Assembly (NCBI GenBank): GCA_963695445.1
Contig: CAVOGV010000043.1
Coordinates: forward strand, 1 to 64,000
Length of the DNA stretch: 64,000 nt
Reading direction: 5' to 3'
Origin: Thiohalocapsa sp963695445
GTDB taxonomy: Bacteria > Pseudomonadota > Gammaproteobacteria > Chromatiales > Chromatiaceae
In this document: in pieces, positions 16,519-24,856 of the stretch
Position numbering within the stretch: the first letter of the stretch is position 1
How the letters are laid out: each line of letters opens with the position of its first letter
Position numbers and translations under genes: made by a program
Notes under the pieces: model-generated
Told to the model about the DNA's origin: nothing
Seen by the model: only the letters and a program-made list of their open reading frames with translations
Database searches by the model: none

Positions 16519-16851
16519 TTTGACTCGGATCGCAGAATCCGAACGTCGAGTATCGAGCGGCGGCTGGTCGCGCCCGAGCAGCAGGAGGTCGCCATAGATC
16601 ATCCCGTTGGCAACAACAGGCAGCAACGTGCGCTCGGTGCCCTACGCGAGGAGCGTGACCGTGCATTAGACTATCCGGATGCCGTCAACGCGCTGATCCT
16701 GTCCCAGGATCGGCGCGGGCGCGTCACGCTGCTCAGTCGCTTTGGCCGCGAGTTGCTCGGCTACAGCGAGGCGGAGCTGTTCGGCCGCGACGTGGCGACT
16801 GGACCGCGCTGGCGACGCGACCGCGTTCGATCACGTCGAGCCCCTTGCCGC
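16519..16851 (+). pseudogene. Degenerate PAS-domain fragment
   Basis: An open plus-strand frame without a usable start reads ALGALREERDRALDYPDAVN, then LILSQDRRGRVTLLSRFGRE and LLGYSEAELFGRDV. This matches the typical first half of a PAS sensory domain preceded by a helical linker. After GRDVATGP the sequence no longer follows the PAS fold. No kinase, cyclase or regulator domain is attached. It is best read as the remnant of a larger sensor gene. Confidence 0.5.
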
Positions 16852-16933
16852 GGCGCTGGCGTCCCTGTTGTCGGAACTGTCGCTGTGGTTCGACGCCCCT
16901 AACCGAGGATGAGCAATAGGAGACTACGAGACC

Positions 16934-17794
16934 ATGCGCATCGATGTGGAGCACGAGACCCGGTACGACTACGACGCCCCGGTGCGGCTTGGCCCGCATC
17001 TGCTGCGACTGCGCCCGCGGCTGGATGGCGGTGTCGCTGAGGTCGCGTACGCGCTGGCCATCGATCCGGCGCCGACGGCGAGGCAGGAGTGTCTGGATGC
17101 GGCCGGCAACCGCATCACGCGGCTCTGGTTCGATGGTGAGACGCACCATCTGCAGTTGCGTCTGCGGCTATCGGTCGACACCGGTGCCGCGGAGCGGATG
17201 CCGCCGCGGGTCGAGCCCGAGGAGTCGGGTTTGCCGTTGCGCTACGCTGCCGCTGACGCGGCGCTGCTGACGCCCTATCTTGCGGCGACGGGCGCGGACC
17301 AGATGCTGACCGCGCTCGCCGACGAACTCACCGTCGCGGCGGACGGTGATGCGCTGCGGTTTCTGGAGCTGTTGAACCAGCGTCTCTATCGCGACATCGT
17401 CCGCGAAATCCGCCCCAGCGGCGTCCCGCAGACCCCAGCGCAGACGCTTGCCCGCGGACGTGGCGCCTGTCGCGATCAGGCGGTGCTGTTTATCGGCTTG
17501 TGCCGCGTTGTTGGGCTTGCCGCCCGTTTTGTCAGCGGCTATCAGGACCGCTCGGCCATGGACGGCGAGCGACGCTATCTGCACGCCTGGCCTGAGGTGT
17601 ACTTGCCCGGTTCCGGCTGGCATGGCTGGGACCCGACCCGCGGTATCCCGGTCGGTAACGGCCATATCGCGCTGGCCACCGCACCGCATCCCATCGGCGC
17701 CATGCCGGTGGAGGGCTGCTACTTCGGCGATGCGGGGTCAGAACTGCGTTTCGAGCTTGCCATCAAGACCGATGGCGTGGCGGCGCCCGGCTGA
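16934..17794 (+). CDS. Transglutaminase-like protein
   Basis: A 286-aa protein of the bacterial transglutaminase-like (cysteine protease fold) family. The N-terminal beta-rich domain opens MRIDVEHETRYDYDAPVRLG. The catalytic triad is visible: Cys in ARGRGACRDQAVLF (near 180), His in RRYLHAWPEVYLPGSGWHG (near 220) and Asp in WDPTRG (near 237). AGGAG lies upstream at reasonable spacing. Proteins of this type are often encoded beside circularly permuted ATP-grasp, alpha-E and Anbu genes, which occur here about 32 kb away (49.3-53.0 kb). It may belong to that system or act alone as a peptidase. Confidence 0.88.
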   Translation: MRIDVEHETRYDYDAPVRLGPHLLRLRPRLDGGVAEVAYALAIDPAPTARQECLDAAGNRITRLWFDGETHHLQLRLRLSVDTGAAERMPPRVEPEESGLPLRYAAADAALLTPYLAATGADQMLTALADELTVAADGDALRFLELLNQRLYRDIVREIRPSGVPQTPAQTLARGRGACRDQAVLFIGLCRVVGLAARFVSGYQDRSAMDGERRYLHAWPEVYLPGSGWHGWDPTRGIPVGNGHIALATAPHPIGAMPVEGCYFGDAGSELRFELAIKTDGVAAPG

Positions 17795-18166
17795 GTCTCT
17801 TGTGGACGTTCAATCGAGACAGACGCGCCGGGTTTCACGGCGACACAATCCTTGCTGTCGCGATGGCCCAGGGCGCAATCAGGCTGCACGGTGTTAGGCG
17901 CTTGGCGCTTGGCCCTCCTGAGGGGCTCACCGGTTCGGCAACACGGCGATTCGATCTGGTCTGATGTGTTGTTGCCAACAGTGTTCCGTCGCGAAGTTCT
18001 ACAATTCGCCCACCGCAGCGCCGCCCATTCTTCCCAAACTACGACACCGACCAAAGCAGGGGTCGGGATCGGCAATTGACCATTTGCACTCCTACAACGA
18101 GTGCTCCTATACGGTGTCAGGATTTTTTACACCGCCCCAGGGATTGGCAGGCCCGAAGGGCAGCTC

Positions 18167-18200
18167 CCGGCCATTATGTTGAGCGCTACATAATGGCCGG
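18167..18200. repeat. 13-bp perfect inverted repeat
   Basis: CCGGCCATTATGT (18167-18179) and its exact complement (18188-18200) flank the loop TGAGCGCT. The TATGT/ACATA core resembles that of the palindromes at 19160 and 22459. It is possibly a recombination or element-end site, or an RNA hairpin. Confidence 0.5.
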
Positions 18201-18350
18201 TTGCTGCCGCAAGAGTGAGCCTCGCAAAAAAGCGGCCTACCATCGCCGAAAAATCTGCACTCGGTCACAAAATGCCGGCGGGCTAGCGATGTAGGCTAGT
18301 GCCGAGCGATCACGACCTCCTCGTGGTGGGGCAGGACGGACCTGCCATTC

Positions 18351-18400
18351 AAGCCCGCGCGACCGATTTGGCATCGGGTCGCGCGGGCTTCCTTCTTTTT
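18351..18400 (+). terminator. Strong hairpin with T-rich tail
   Basis: AAGCCCGCGCGACC (18351-18364) pairs perfectly with 18377-18390 across a 12-base loop, then CCTTCTTTTT follows. This is a rho-independent terminator for plus-strand transcription, although no gene directly upstream is recognisable. Confidence 0.7.
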
Positions 18401-18651
18401 GCCCAGCAGACCGATCACCACACGGTGAATTGGGACCTGGCTTGTGCATGAACTGCAGAACCAACTCTTGCGGCCTGGGTCCCGGGTACGACCAGCGTCG
18501 GCCTATGGCTGACAGACACCTGCGAAGGCAGGCTGGGCCGAATTTCTGCGATGCGCTTCTTTGCGGACACTCGGGGCCGAAGGTCCGAGGGGCGGGTTAC
18601 GACCCAAAGCTGAAGGTGGTCACCGCTATCCTGGCTGACCGCTTCCGACCC

Positions 18652-19191
18652 CTATGTAAAGTTGCCAACTATGTAAAGCGTGGCACCGCCGCCCTCGCAA
18701 GCCACAGTGTTTGCGGGTTTTTTCTGAAATGAGGGGCGAGTGAACTTCACATAGTTCTGCCGTTTACTGAGAGGCGTCAGCCACTTCAGGAGACCGCGAT
18801 GAGCCCTGCACGGCGACTTCCCGGCCGACCGATGCGCCAGCTGCGTCGCAGCCCGTTGGCATACTGCGTTGACACCTTCGCACGCTACCTTGGTGGCCGC
18901 GACTATGCATGTCAAACCACTGCGACCTATCTCGGGTGCCTGGCCCGCTTCGGGCGCTGGATGAACCGGTGCCGACTCTAAGTCGAGTCCCTCGATGAAG
19001 ACCAGATCGCGGCGTTTCTCGACAGCCATCTGCCGCCCGCCCGACGCGCTGCGAGCACTCCTTGAAGCCCTTTAACTATGTAAAGAAGCCGCTGCCTCCA
19101 ACTCCCGGAGCTGCTGGAGTCAGCAGGGCCACCTTCACATAGTTGGCAACTTTACATAGGGGTCGCTATGTAAAGCTTTACATAGCGACCC
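18652..19191. mobile_element. Mobile-element remnant 1 with terminal inverted repeats (tyrosine-recombinase type)
   Basis: A perfect 22-bp inverted repeat bounds the element: 18652-18673 begins CTATGTAAAGTTGCC, and 19138-19159 is its complement. An inner inverted pair, CTTCACATAGTT (18745-18756) and AACTATGTAAAG (19074-19085), surrounds the recombinase relic. A 32-bp perfect palindrome abuts the right end (19160-19191, core TATGTAAAGCTTTACATA). The layout is reminiscent of elements mobilised by tyrosine recombinases (for example recombinase-in-trio elements), but the family name is a guess. Confidence 0.7.
18799..19065 (+). pseudogene. N-terminal remnant of a tyrosine recombinase/integrase
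   Basis: Starts MSPARRLPGRPMRQLRRSPL and continues with TTATYLGCLARFGRWMNRCRL, which matches the SAM-like N-terminal core-binding domain of phage-type integrases. An in-frame TAA at 18979-18981 is followed in the same frame by VESLDEDQIAAFLDSHLPPA and a second stop at 19063. The catalytic domain with its R-H-R-Y residues is absent. It is a truncated, dead copy lying inside the inverted repeats. Confidence 0.65.
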
Positions 19192-19254
19192 ACAGCCGAC
19201 ATTTGTTCTCCGAACGGCAATGGCAGGAATGTGAACAGCAGCAGACAGAAAGCC

Positions 19255-19434
19255 AAGCGTGTCCTCCGTCACCGACCTAGTCTCCATCCAGCGAATTCTC
19301 AACCACGTCGGTGAGCCGCTGCGCTGACCCGCGGATCGCCCGCCTGGGACGATGTGCCCGAGCCGATGCCGGACTGGGACCTCCTCAAACAGCCTGAGCC
19401 CGACGTCGAGTTCGATCAGCGCGTCTCCTGGTAG
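19255..19434 (+). pseudogene. 3' remnant of an IS91-family transposase
   Basis: The frame reads SVTDLVSIQRILNHVGEPLR then a stop, and a neighbouring frame continues TRGSPAWDDVPEPMPDWDLL and KQPEPDVEFDQRVSW before TAG at 19432. This resembles the C-terminal end I know from IS91-like transposases of related bacteria. It is only 60 codons long and frameshifted. A central fragment of the same family lies at 21.8-22.3 kb. Confidence 0.5.
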
Positions 19435-19748
19435 CCGCCGTATCTCTCCAGCCGGAAACGGTACAGCACCTCTCGGCTCACGGCGGCGCGCTGCGCTGAA
19501 GAGGCGACCCCCAGCACCCCCACACCTGCTCCGGTCCCGACGCCCGTCCGCCCCACTGCTTGGTGTTGACCACACATCCCGCCCTCGCTATCGCCCTCTG
19601 CTGAGCCAACCTCGACGCTCAGGTTGGGGTTGGAGTGCCTATCCGTCCATACCCTCGCCCCAACGCCACGACACGGTTTCTTCCATCCCGGCATTGTGCG
19701 CGGCAGGACGGTGAGCCGGGAGGGACGCCGCTGGGTTGCCGGTTACGA

Positions 19749-19784
19749 CGGTTCAATCTGAGCCGATCGGTTCAATCTGAGCCG
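19749..19784. repeat. 17-bp direct repeat
   Basis: CGGTTCAATCTGAGCCG occurs twice (19749-19765 and 19768-19784) with a two-base spacer. It lies upstream of the FG-GAP gene, close to the IS91 remnant. It could be a duplicated element end or a regulatory repeat; nothing else in 19435-19963 looks genic. Confidence 0.6.
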
Positions 19785-19963
19785 CTCAAGGTGACTCGAA
19801 CTGGATTTAGCGATGCCCGCGATTCGCAATGAGCGGGCTAATTTATAAATTAAATCAGACATCTATAATCTTGGCATGGCGCATGCGGAGTTACAGGGGC
19901 CAGACGCTCGACTGCGCCACGGCAATCCAATCAGCCCACAATGCAACACGCGTTACAGGAAAC

Positions 19964-21403
19964 ATGACCATGCTAACGAACACGATGCTCAAACAGAACC
20001 CCATCTCAAGCGCCATTCTGGCGGCAACGATGGCGGCAACAACCAGCCTCGCAGCGCATGCGGAGGATCCGGTGGGCGCGGCCCGCAGTTGGCTGCAGGG
20101 AATGGGCTATAGCAATGTCTTTCGGGTCGATCTGCACCCTAGAATGCTCGCCGATGTCAACGGCGACGGACTGGACGACATCGTCGCCTTTGCGAACGAC
20201 GCCGTTCTCGTTTCGCTTTCGACCGGTTCGGATTACTTGCCGGCAACACGTTGGATCGCCGACTTTGTCTCTGGGCGCGGGGGGTGGCGTGTCGACAAGC
20301 ACCCACGCCTACTCGCCGATGTCAACGGCGACGGAATGGACGACATCGTCGCCTTCGGAAACGGGGGCATGCGCGTCGCACTCTCGACCGGAAGCCGTTT
20401 CGAGGAAAACCCCGCTTCGCTCGTCCTAGAGTTTGGTGTCGACCAGTTCTGGGCGGATGGCGCGAAACATCCGCGCTACGCAGCCGACGTCAACGGCGAC
20501 GGACGCGCCGATATAGTCGGCTTCGGCAGCGACGAGTTGGTAGCCGCAATCTCCACGCTCTCCGACGGGGTCGGCAGTTTTGTGATCGACGATCGCTGGG
20601 GGATTCCCTTTGATGACTACCGTTACGGTACCTATGACGGATTCGACCCAGATCGGCATCAGCGTTTTGTCACCGATGTGGATGGCGACGGGCGCGCCGA
20701 TATCGTCGCGATCAAAGACGATACGTCTATTCACCTCTCGAGTGCCGACGGCATTGCCCAACAACCGTCGCTAGAAATCGAAGACTTCGGGTTCTACAAC
20801 GGTTACGACGATAACAACAAATACCCGCGCTATATCGCCGACATGGACGGCAACGGCGTCAAGGACATTGTTGGGTTCGCCTACGATCAGATCCATGTGA
20901 CGCTGCTTGAAAAGGTTGATCCCGCTTGTACGGAAGCGTGCGCGATCGCGGTGAGCGGGTCGACATTTATCGACGCATCAAAGAGTTTCGTACAGACTAA
21001 TGGCGGCTGGCAAAATCTCCGGCACCCGCGATTCGTCGAAGACGTCAACGGCGACGGGCGTGCCGATGTGGTCGGATTCGCTGATTACGGAGTCTGGGTC
21101 TCCTACTCGGAGGATACCGACGATGATGGTCTGGGCGATAGACTGACCCCGCCGGTCAGGACCGTCAGCAATTACGGATACCGCAAAGGAGGATGGAGAA
21201 CGGAGAAACATGTCCGCACGCTTGCCGATGTCGACGGAAACGGTCGGCCCGATATCGTCGGATTCGGACACGCCGGTGTATTCATATCCCGCTTCAACAC
21301 ATTCGCGCCGGAGGATTGTGTCCGGCAGGCGTCGGAATTCTTCGATCCCGATGCGAATCCAGACCACGCGAAGGCCTTCCGCAGCCTGTGTGTCTTCGAC
21401 TGA
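19964..21403 (+). CDS. Secreted FG-GAP/VCBS repeat protein
   Basis: Predicted exported beta-propeller protein, 479 aa from the ATG at 19964 (AGGAAAC just upstream; a longer frame to 19829 is unsupported). Residues 1-33 form a signal peptide (TNTMLKQNPISSAILAATMA, then an Ala-rich c-region ending AHA). About seven repeats follow, each with a His-Pro-Arg lead and a calcium-binding loop of type DVNGDGxDDIVAF or DVDGDGRADIV, spaced roughly 55-60 residues. There are no catalytic motifs and no membrane anchor. Such repeats bind ligands or calcium; the role here is unknown. It is the only intact gene between two mobile-element remnants, suggesting acquired cargo. Confidence 0.82.
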   Translation: MTMLTNTMLKQNPISSAILAATMAATTSLAAHAEDPVGAARSWLQGMGYSNVFRVDLHPRMLADVNGDGLDDIVAFANDAVLVSLSTGSDYLPATRWIADFVSGRGGWRVDKHPRLLADVNGDGMDDIVAFGNGGMRVALSTGSRFEENPASLVLEFGVDQFWADGAKHPRYAADVNGDGRADIVGFGSDELVAAISTLSDGVGSFVIDDRWGIPFDDYRYGTYDGFDPDRHQRFVTDVDGDGRADIVAIKDDTSIHLSSADGIAQQPSLEIEDFGFYNGYDDNNKYPRYIADMDGNGVKDIVGFAYDQIHVTLLEKVDPACTEACAIAVSGSTFIDASKSFVQTNGGWQNLRHPRFVEDVNGDGRADVVGFADYGVWVSYSEDTDDDGLGDRLTPPVRTVSNYGYRKGGWRTEKHVRTLADVDGNGRPDIVGFGHAGVFISRFNTFAPEDCVRQASEFFDPDANPDHAKAFRSLCVFD

Positions 21404-21769
21404 GTCGCTGGGACTCCGAGGAAAAGCGACCCTCCGGCGCTGCCGGAGGCGTCGCTAGACCTTTTAAACGGTTTGCGCCCCCGGCGGCTTACGCGTAACC
21501 GGTGATTTCTTGGCGTTCCTCCACGCACGCCGGCCGTGCGGTGAGCATGCCATCATGGAACAGCGTGTCTCCGCGCGTGGTGGCGCGAACCCTGTGGCCG
21601 AAGTCAGCGGGGCGTCGCCGCAGCGAGCGCTCTGCCTCAGCGGCGCTCCAGATCCGAGCGCAGCGGATGTCGAGTGGACAATCGCAGCGCTCCGAACGGC
21701 CGGACAGGATGTCCGGACTGGGCTCCCGCACCAGGGACGGTTTCACACCTCAGCGGTCAATCGACCGCG

Positions 21770-22330
21770 CCTTCGCTCAGAGCGCGAGCCGCAGACCCTC
21801 CGCGCCGTCCTGCGAATCCGACTGCGGGTCACCGAGGCCCATCTGCGCCGGAGCAGCGGCGCTAGGGCGCGTGCCCGCTTTGGGGCGATGAACTCCATTC
21901 AACGCTTCGGTGCTTCGCTCCACCGCCATGTGCATTATCACGAGAACCGTTCAGGTTCTCGCGCTTCGCGCGCCCTGGCGGGCGCCCAAATCCGCGCCCG
22001 GCGGATTGGTCATTGCTGCATCATCGGCGGGAGCTTCGAGCCGGTCGATGAGGCCGATAGTGACCCGAAAGACGTGCGCCTTCGCGCCGCCGCTGAACTG
22101 CCACCGCAGGCCACCGCCGCGGTCACCGAACAGGTGCGCATCCGGGTGCTGCGCTTGTTTCCCCGCAGCGGGCTGATTGAGCCGGACGATGTTCGCGAGA
22201 TGCTCGCCCCGGAGAACAGCGGTCTCTCGCTGGATGCCGTGGTGGATGTGGGCGGGCAGGATCCCGCAGGGCTGGAGCGCCTGCTGCAGTGCTTTACTCG
22301 ACCAGCCAACGTCTGGTTTTTCGGACACTC
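21770..22330 (+). pseudogene. Central fragment of an IS91-family (HUH) transposase
   Basis: The frame reads LRAVLRIRLRVTEAHLRRSS, then RFGASLHRHVHYH with an HUH-like HVHYH motif, later CCIIGGSFEPVDEADSDPKD, VRIRVLRLFPRSGLIEPDDV and REMLAPENSGLSLDAVVDVG. This follows the central region of IS91-like rolling-circle transposases. A 72-bp in-frame insertion (about 21942-22013), made of three small hairpins, separates HVHYH from CCII. The N-terminal domain and the catalytic tyrosine region are missing. It is non-functional. Confidence 0.7.
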
Positions 22331-22458
22331 CTGCCTATGGCAGCCAAAGGCTTGATGTCTCTTGATGGCCGAGAACTGTAAGTCGGCTCCCTGCTGACGA
22401 GGGGCTGCTTCCTGTCCCACAGCGGACGCAGCGGGTGGAGGCCCGACCGTCTGCTGTT

Positions 22459-22870
22459 GGCCGCTATGTGAAGCTTCAAATAGCGGCCACTATGTGAAGT
22501 TAGCAACTATGTGGAGCTCGCAGGGGCTGTCATCACAAGTCGCTGAGCTTACCCGCTTGGCGCGGGCCGAGTGGCGAGGCAGCTTCACATAGTTCTTCGG
22601 TTCTCTGGAAGGTGGCTGCGACTGCAGGAAATCGCGATGAGGTCTGACGGCCGCCGCCCAAACCAACACAAAGACCTGAGTGGCCCGCGCGGACAGCTGC
22701 TGGTCCTGCTGCGCACCGACCTGACGACCTCGCGCTCTCAAGCGGCGCGCGCGGTGCGAGGATTTCGCGAGGTCCTGAAACTATGTGAAGAACCGACTGG
22801 CCCCAGCGCAGGCCAGGTCTGGCGTCGGCATAGGAACTTCACATAGTTTGCAGCTACACATACTGGCCGA
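22459..22870. mobile_element. Mobile-element remnant 2, related to the one at 18.65 kb
   Basis: The left end carries an imperfect 30-bp palindrome (22459-22488, GGCCGCTATGTGAAG / CTTCAAATAGCGGCC) followed by CTATGTGAAGTTAGCAACTA, which matches the left repeat of remnant 1 at about 22 of 27 positions. The inner inverted pair CTTCACATAGTTCTTCGG (22583) and AACTATGTGAAGAACC (22780) and the right end ACTTCACATAGTTTGCAGCT (22836) repeat the same design. The interior (from GCAGGAAATCGCGATGAG, 22624) parallels remnant 1 but encodes nothing recognisable. Confidence 0.6.
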
Positions 22871-23037
22871 TTGCGGCCATCAGGACCGCCTGAAACGGAG
22901 CCAAGACCGACTGGCCCGCAGGCCGCCCCCGCAACACCGGTGGACGGCTCGCCCAGGGTTGGCCCGGATTATTCTGATGAATTCCAGTGGAGTAACGTAG
23001 GCGACAACATGCACCTCCTCGCTCGCCGCCTTGATAC

Positions 23038-23703
23038 TCAGTCCAGGCGTTGCTTCAGGGCGTCGATTTCGGCTCGCAGGGCGACGACGGTTGCTTCCAG
23101 CTTCTCGACGCGCGCCTCCAACTCGGGTGATACCGGCGCCTGGGCGGCGTCTCGGGCTGACGCTCGGGCCGCGCCAGACTCGATCTTTGGCTCACCACAC
23201 AACAGGTGCGCATAGCGTTGCTCGCGCATGCCGGCCAGGCGCGGCAGTTCCCGCACCAGCGGCGGGTCGTGTCGTTCCATCTCCGTCAGCGTCTGCTGCA
23301 GCGCGGCGAGGTCGTCGAAGTCGGCCAGGCGCGCGGCGTTGGTGCGCAGCTCGCCGGGGGTCTGTGGGCCGCGCAGCATCAGCACGCAAAGCAGGGCCTG
23401 CTGGCGGCGGTCGAGCATGAAGGTACCGGCCAGCTTGTGGTCGTAGCGCTCGGTACGGCCGCTGAAACTGGCATGGATCAGACCGCGATCGCGCAATTGA
23501 CTCACGGTATGTCCAACGCGTCCGACCTCCATGTGCATGACCGGGTGCCGACTGGTCTTCTGGTTGCAGGCCGTGACCAGCGCATTGAGCGTCAGCGGGT
23601 ATTGGTCCGGCGTGGTGCGCTGCTTTTCCATCAAGCAGCCGAGGACGCGGGCCTCCTCGGTGCTGAGCATCGGTTCGACGTCGTCTTCAGTGGTATCGGG
23701 CAT
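23038..23703 (-). CDS. yceH: YceH/DUF480 family protein
   Basis: A 221-aa protein of the DUF480 (YceH) family with two winged-helix domains: LSTEEARVLGCLMEKQRTTP (13-32) and the Gln/Asn-rich TACNQKTSRHPV region, then RGPQTPGELRTNAARLADFD. A C-terminal coiled coil follows (LEARVEKLEATVVALRAEID). Function is unknown; the winged helices hint at nucleic-acid binding. It is typical in length and monocistronic here. Confidence 0.88.
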   Translation of the reverse strand: MPDTTEDDVEPMLSTEEARVLGCLMEKQRTTPDQYPLTLNALVTACNQKTSRHPVMHMEVGRVGHTVSQLRDRGLIHASFSGRTERYDHKLAGTFMLDRRQQALLCVLMLRGPQTPGELRTNAARLADFDDLAALQQTLTEMERHDPPLVRELPRLAGMREQRYAHLLCGEPKIESGAARASARDAAQAPVSPELEARVEKLEATVVALRAEIDALKQRLD

Positions 23704-23741
23704 TGGCGTGGAGGTTTTCTAGTGGCTAGTGGCTAGGCTCT

Positions 23742-23810
23742 TGGGGCGCGGCATCTTCACAGATCAGTCAAGTTGCTCGTTGTCGTTGTCGTAATCGAAA
23801 CTTCCCTCAA
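23742..23810. repeat. Dispersed CGTTGTCGTTGTCG-type repeat, copy 1
   Basis: GGCATCTTCACAGATCAGTC is followed by GCTCGTTGTCGTTGTCGT and GAAACTTCC. A close copy occurs at 51.77 kb. The flank to 23.93 kb also contains runs of ACGACA and CAGGAT. It is non-coding. Confidence 0.65.
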
Positions 23811-24003
23811 CTGACGGGACTTCAGATCGCTTCGCGGCTTCAGATCAACGCTCTAATGCGCACATTGCATTGCCACTCAAAGTCCGAGAACGACAACGAC
23901 AACGACAACGACCAGGATCAGGATCAGTGCGCTGCCCTAACCAGCGCCACCATAACTCGTCGGTCTGAGGGATCGCCCCTTGAAACTCGACCCTCGCACC
24001 TCG

Positions 24004-24856
24004 CTACTCTATTTCCCACCACTGCACCGTCTCCGGCAGATAGTGTGCGACACCTTCCAGGATACCGGCAGCGTAGAAGCCGTTCATGCCGTAAAAATCG
24101 CCATTGCGCCTGGTACAGCAGGTCCTGCGTTCCAGCGGCCTCCGCCAGCGCGGCGGCGTCGGCGCGGACGTCGGCGGTGGCATTGGCAACCAGCACTGCC
24201 TGCAGCGGGCCTGTGAGCATGGCCAGGTCGTTACCGCTGTCGCCGGAGCAGACGGTGTCGGCGTGGGCAAAGCCCTCGTGTTGCATCAGGAACTCGATGG
24301 CGGAGTGCTTGCTGGCCGCGGCGGGTAGCACGTCGAGCAGGCCGGTCCCGGTATGCTCGTCGAGGCTCCAGATCAGGTTGGCCGCGATGCCGTTGGCTTC
24401 GAGTCGCTGCTCGATCTGCGGTAACAGGGTGGTGCGGTCCCAGTCCTCGGGGGTGTAGTAGCTGAGCTTGTAAGGGCCTTGCTTGGCGGGCTCTTGGATC
24501 AGCAGGCCGTCGACGTCCGTGAGCAATGCGGCGAGTGCGTCCGGTCCCTGACCGGCCCAGCTCGAGGCGATGTGTTGGCCCCAGTCCGCGCGCGCGGTCC
24601 AGTCATCGTTGACGTGGTAGATGCTGGTGCCGACATCGCCGATCAGGAAGTCCGGCACCGGAACGGCATAGTGCTCGATGGCCTCGTGCACCAGCGCGCG
24701 GTGGCGGCCGGTGACGTAGGCGATGCTGACCTCGGGGCGGGCCGCCAGTGCGCGAAAGCGCGGTCGCGCGAGGGGCGATTCCGGCTGTGAGCCGTTTGGC
24801 AGCAGGGTGCGGTCGAGATCGGTACAGATCAGGATATGGCGGTCGTGCTTGGGCAT
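24004..24856 (-). CDS. Sucrose-phosphate phosphatase-like HAD hydrolase, C-terminal frameshift
   Basis: HAD-superfamily phosphatase of the sucrose-phosphate phosphatase type, expected to convert sucrose-6-phosphate to sucrose. From the ATG at 24856 it opens MPKHDRHILICTDLDRTLLP, with the nucleophile motif DLDRT near 13-17. Later it shows VTGRHRALV and the metal-binding CSGDSGNDLAML. Near 24106 the frame must shift by one base to reach the family C-terminus NGDFYGMNGFYAAGILEGVA, ending WWEIE at 24004; the repaired length is about 283 aa. It overlaps the sucrose-phosphate synthase gene by 28 bases, so the two form one operon. Confidence 0.85.

Larger units (their letters stand above)
17795..18651. 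other. Gene-poor accessory stretch
   Basis: About 850 bases without a credible coding region; all frames are short and lack family resemblance. It contains two strong inverted repeats, listed separately. This marks the left border of the mobile-element patch. Confidence 0.5.

Noticed and set aside
23740..23930. Possible CRISPR or microsatellite
   Set aside because: The CGTTGT/ACGACA runs are short, lack regularly spaced unique spacers, and a copy of the whole unit exists at 51.8 kb, so a dispersed repeat fits better.
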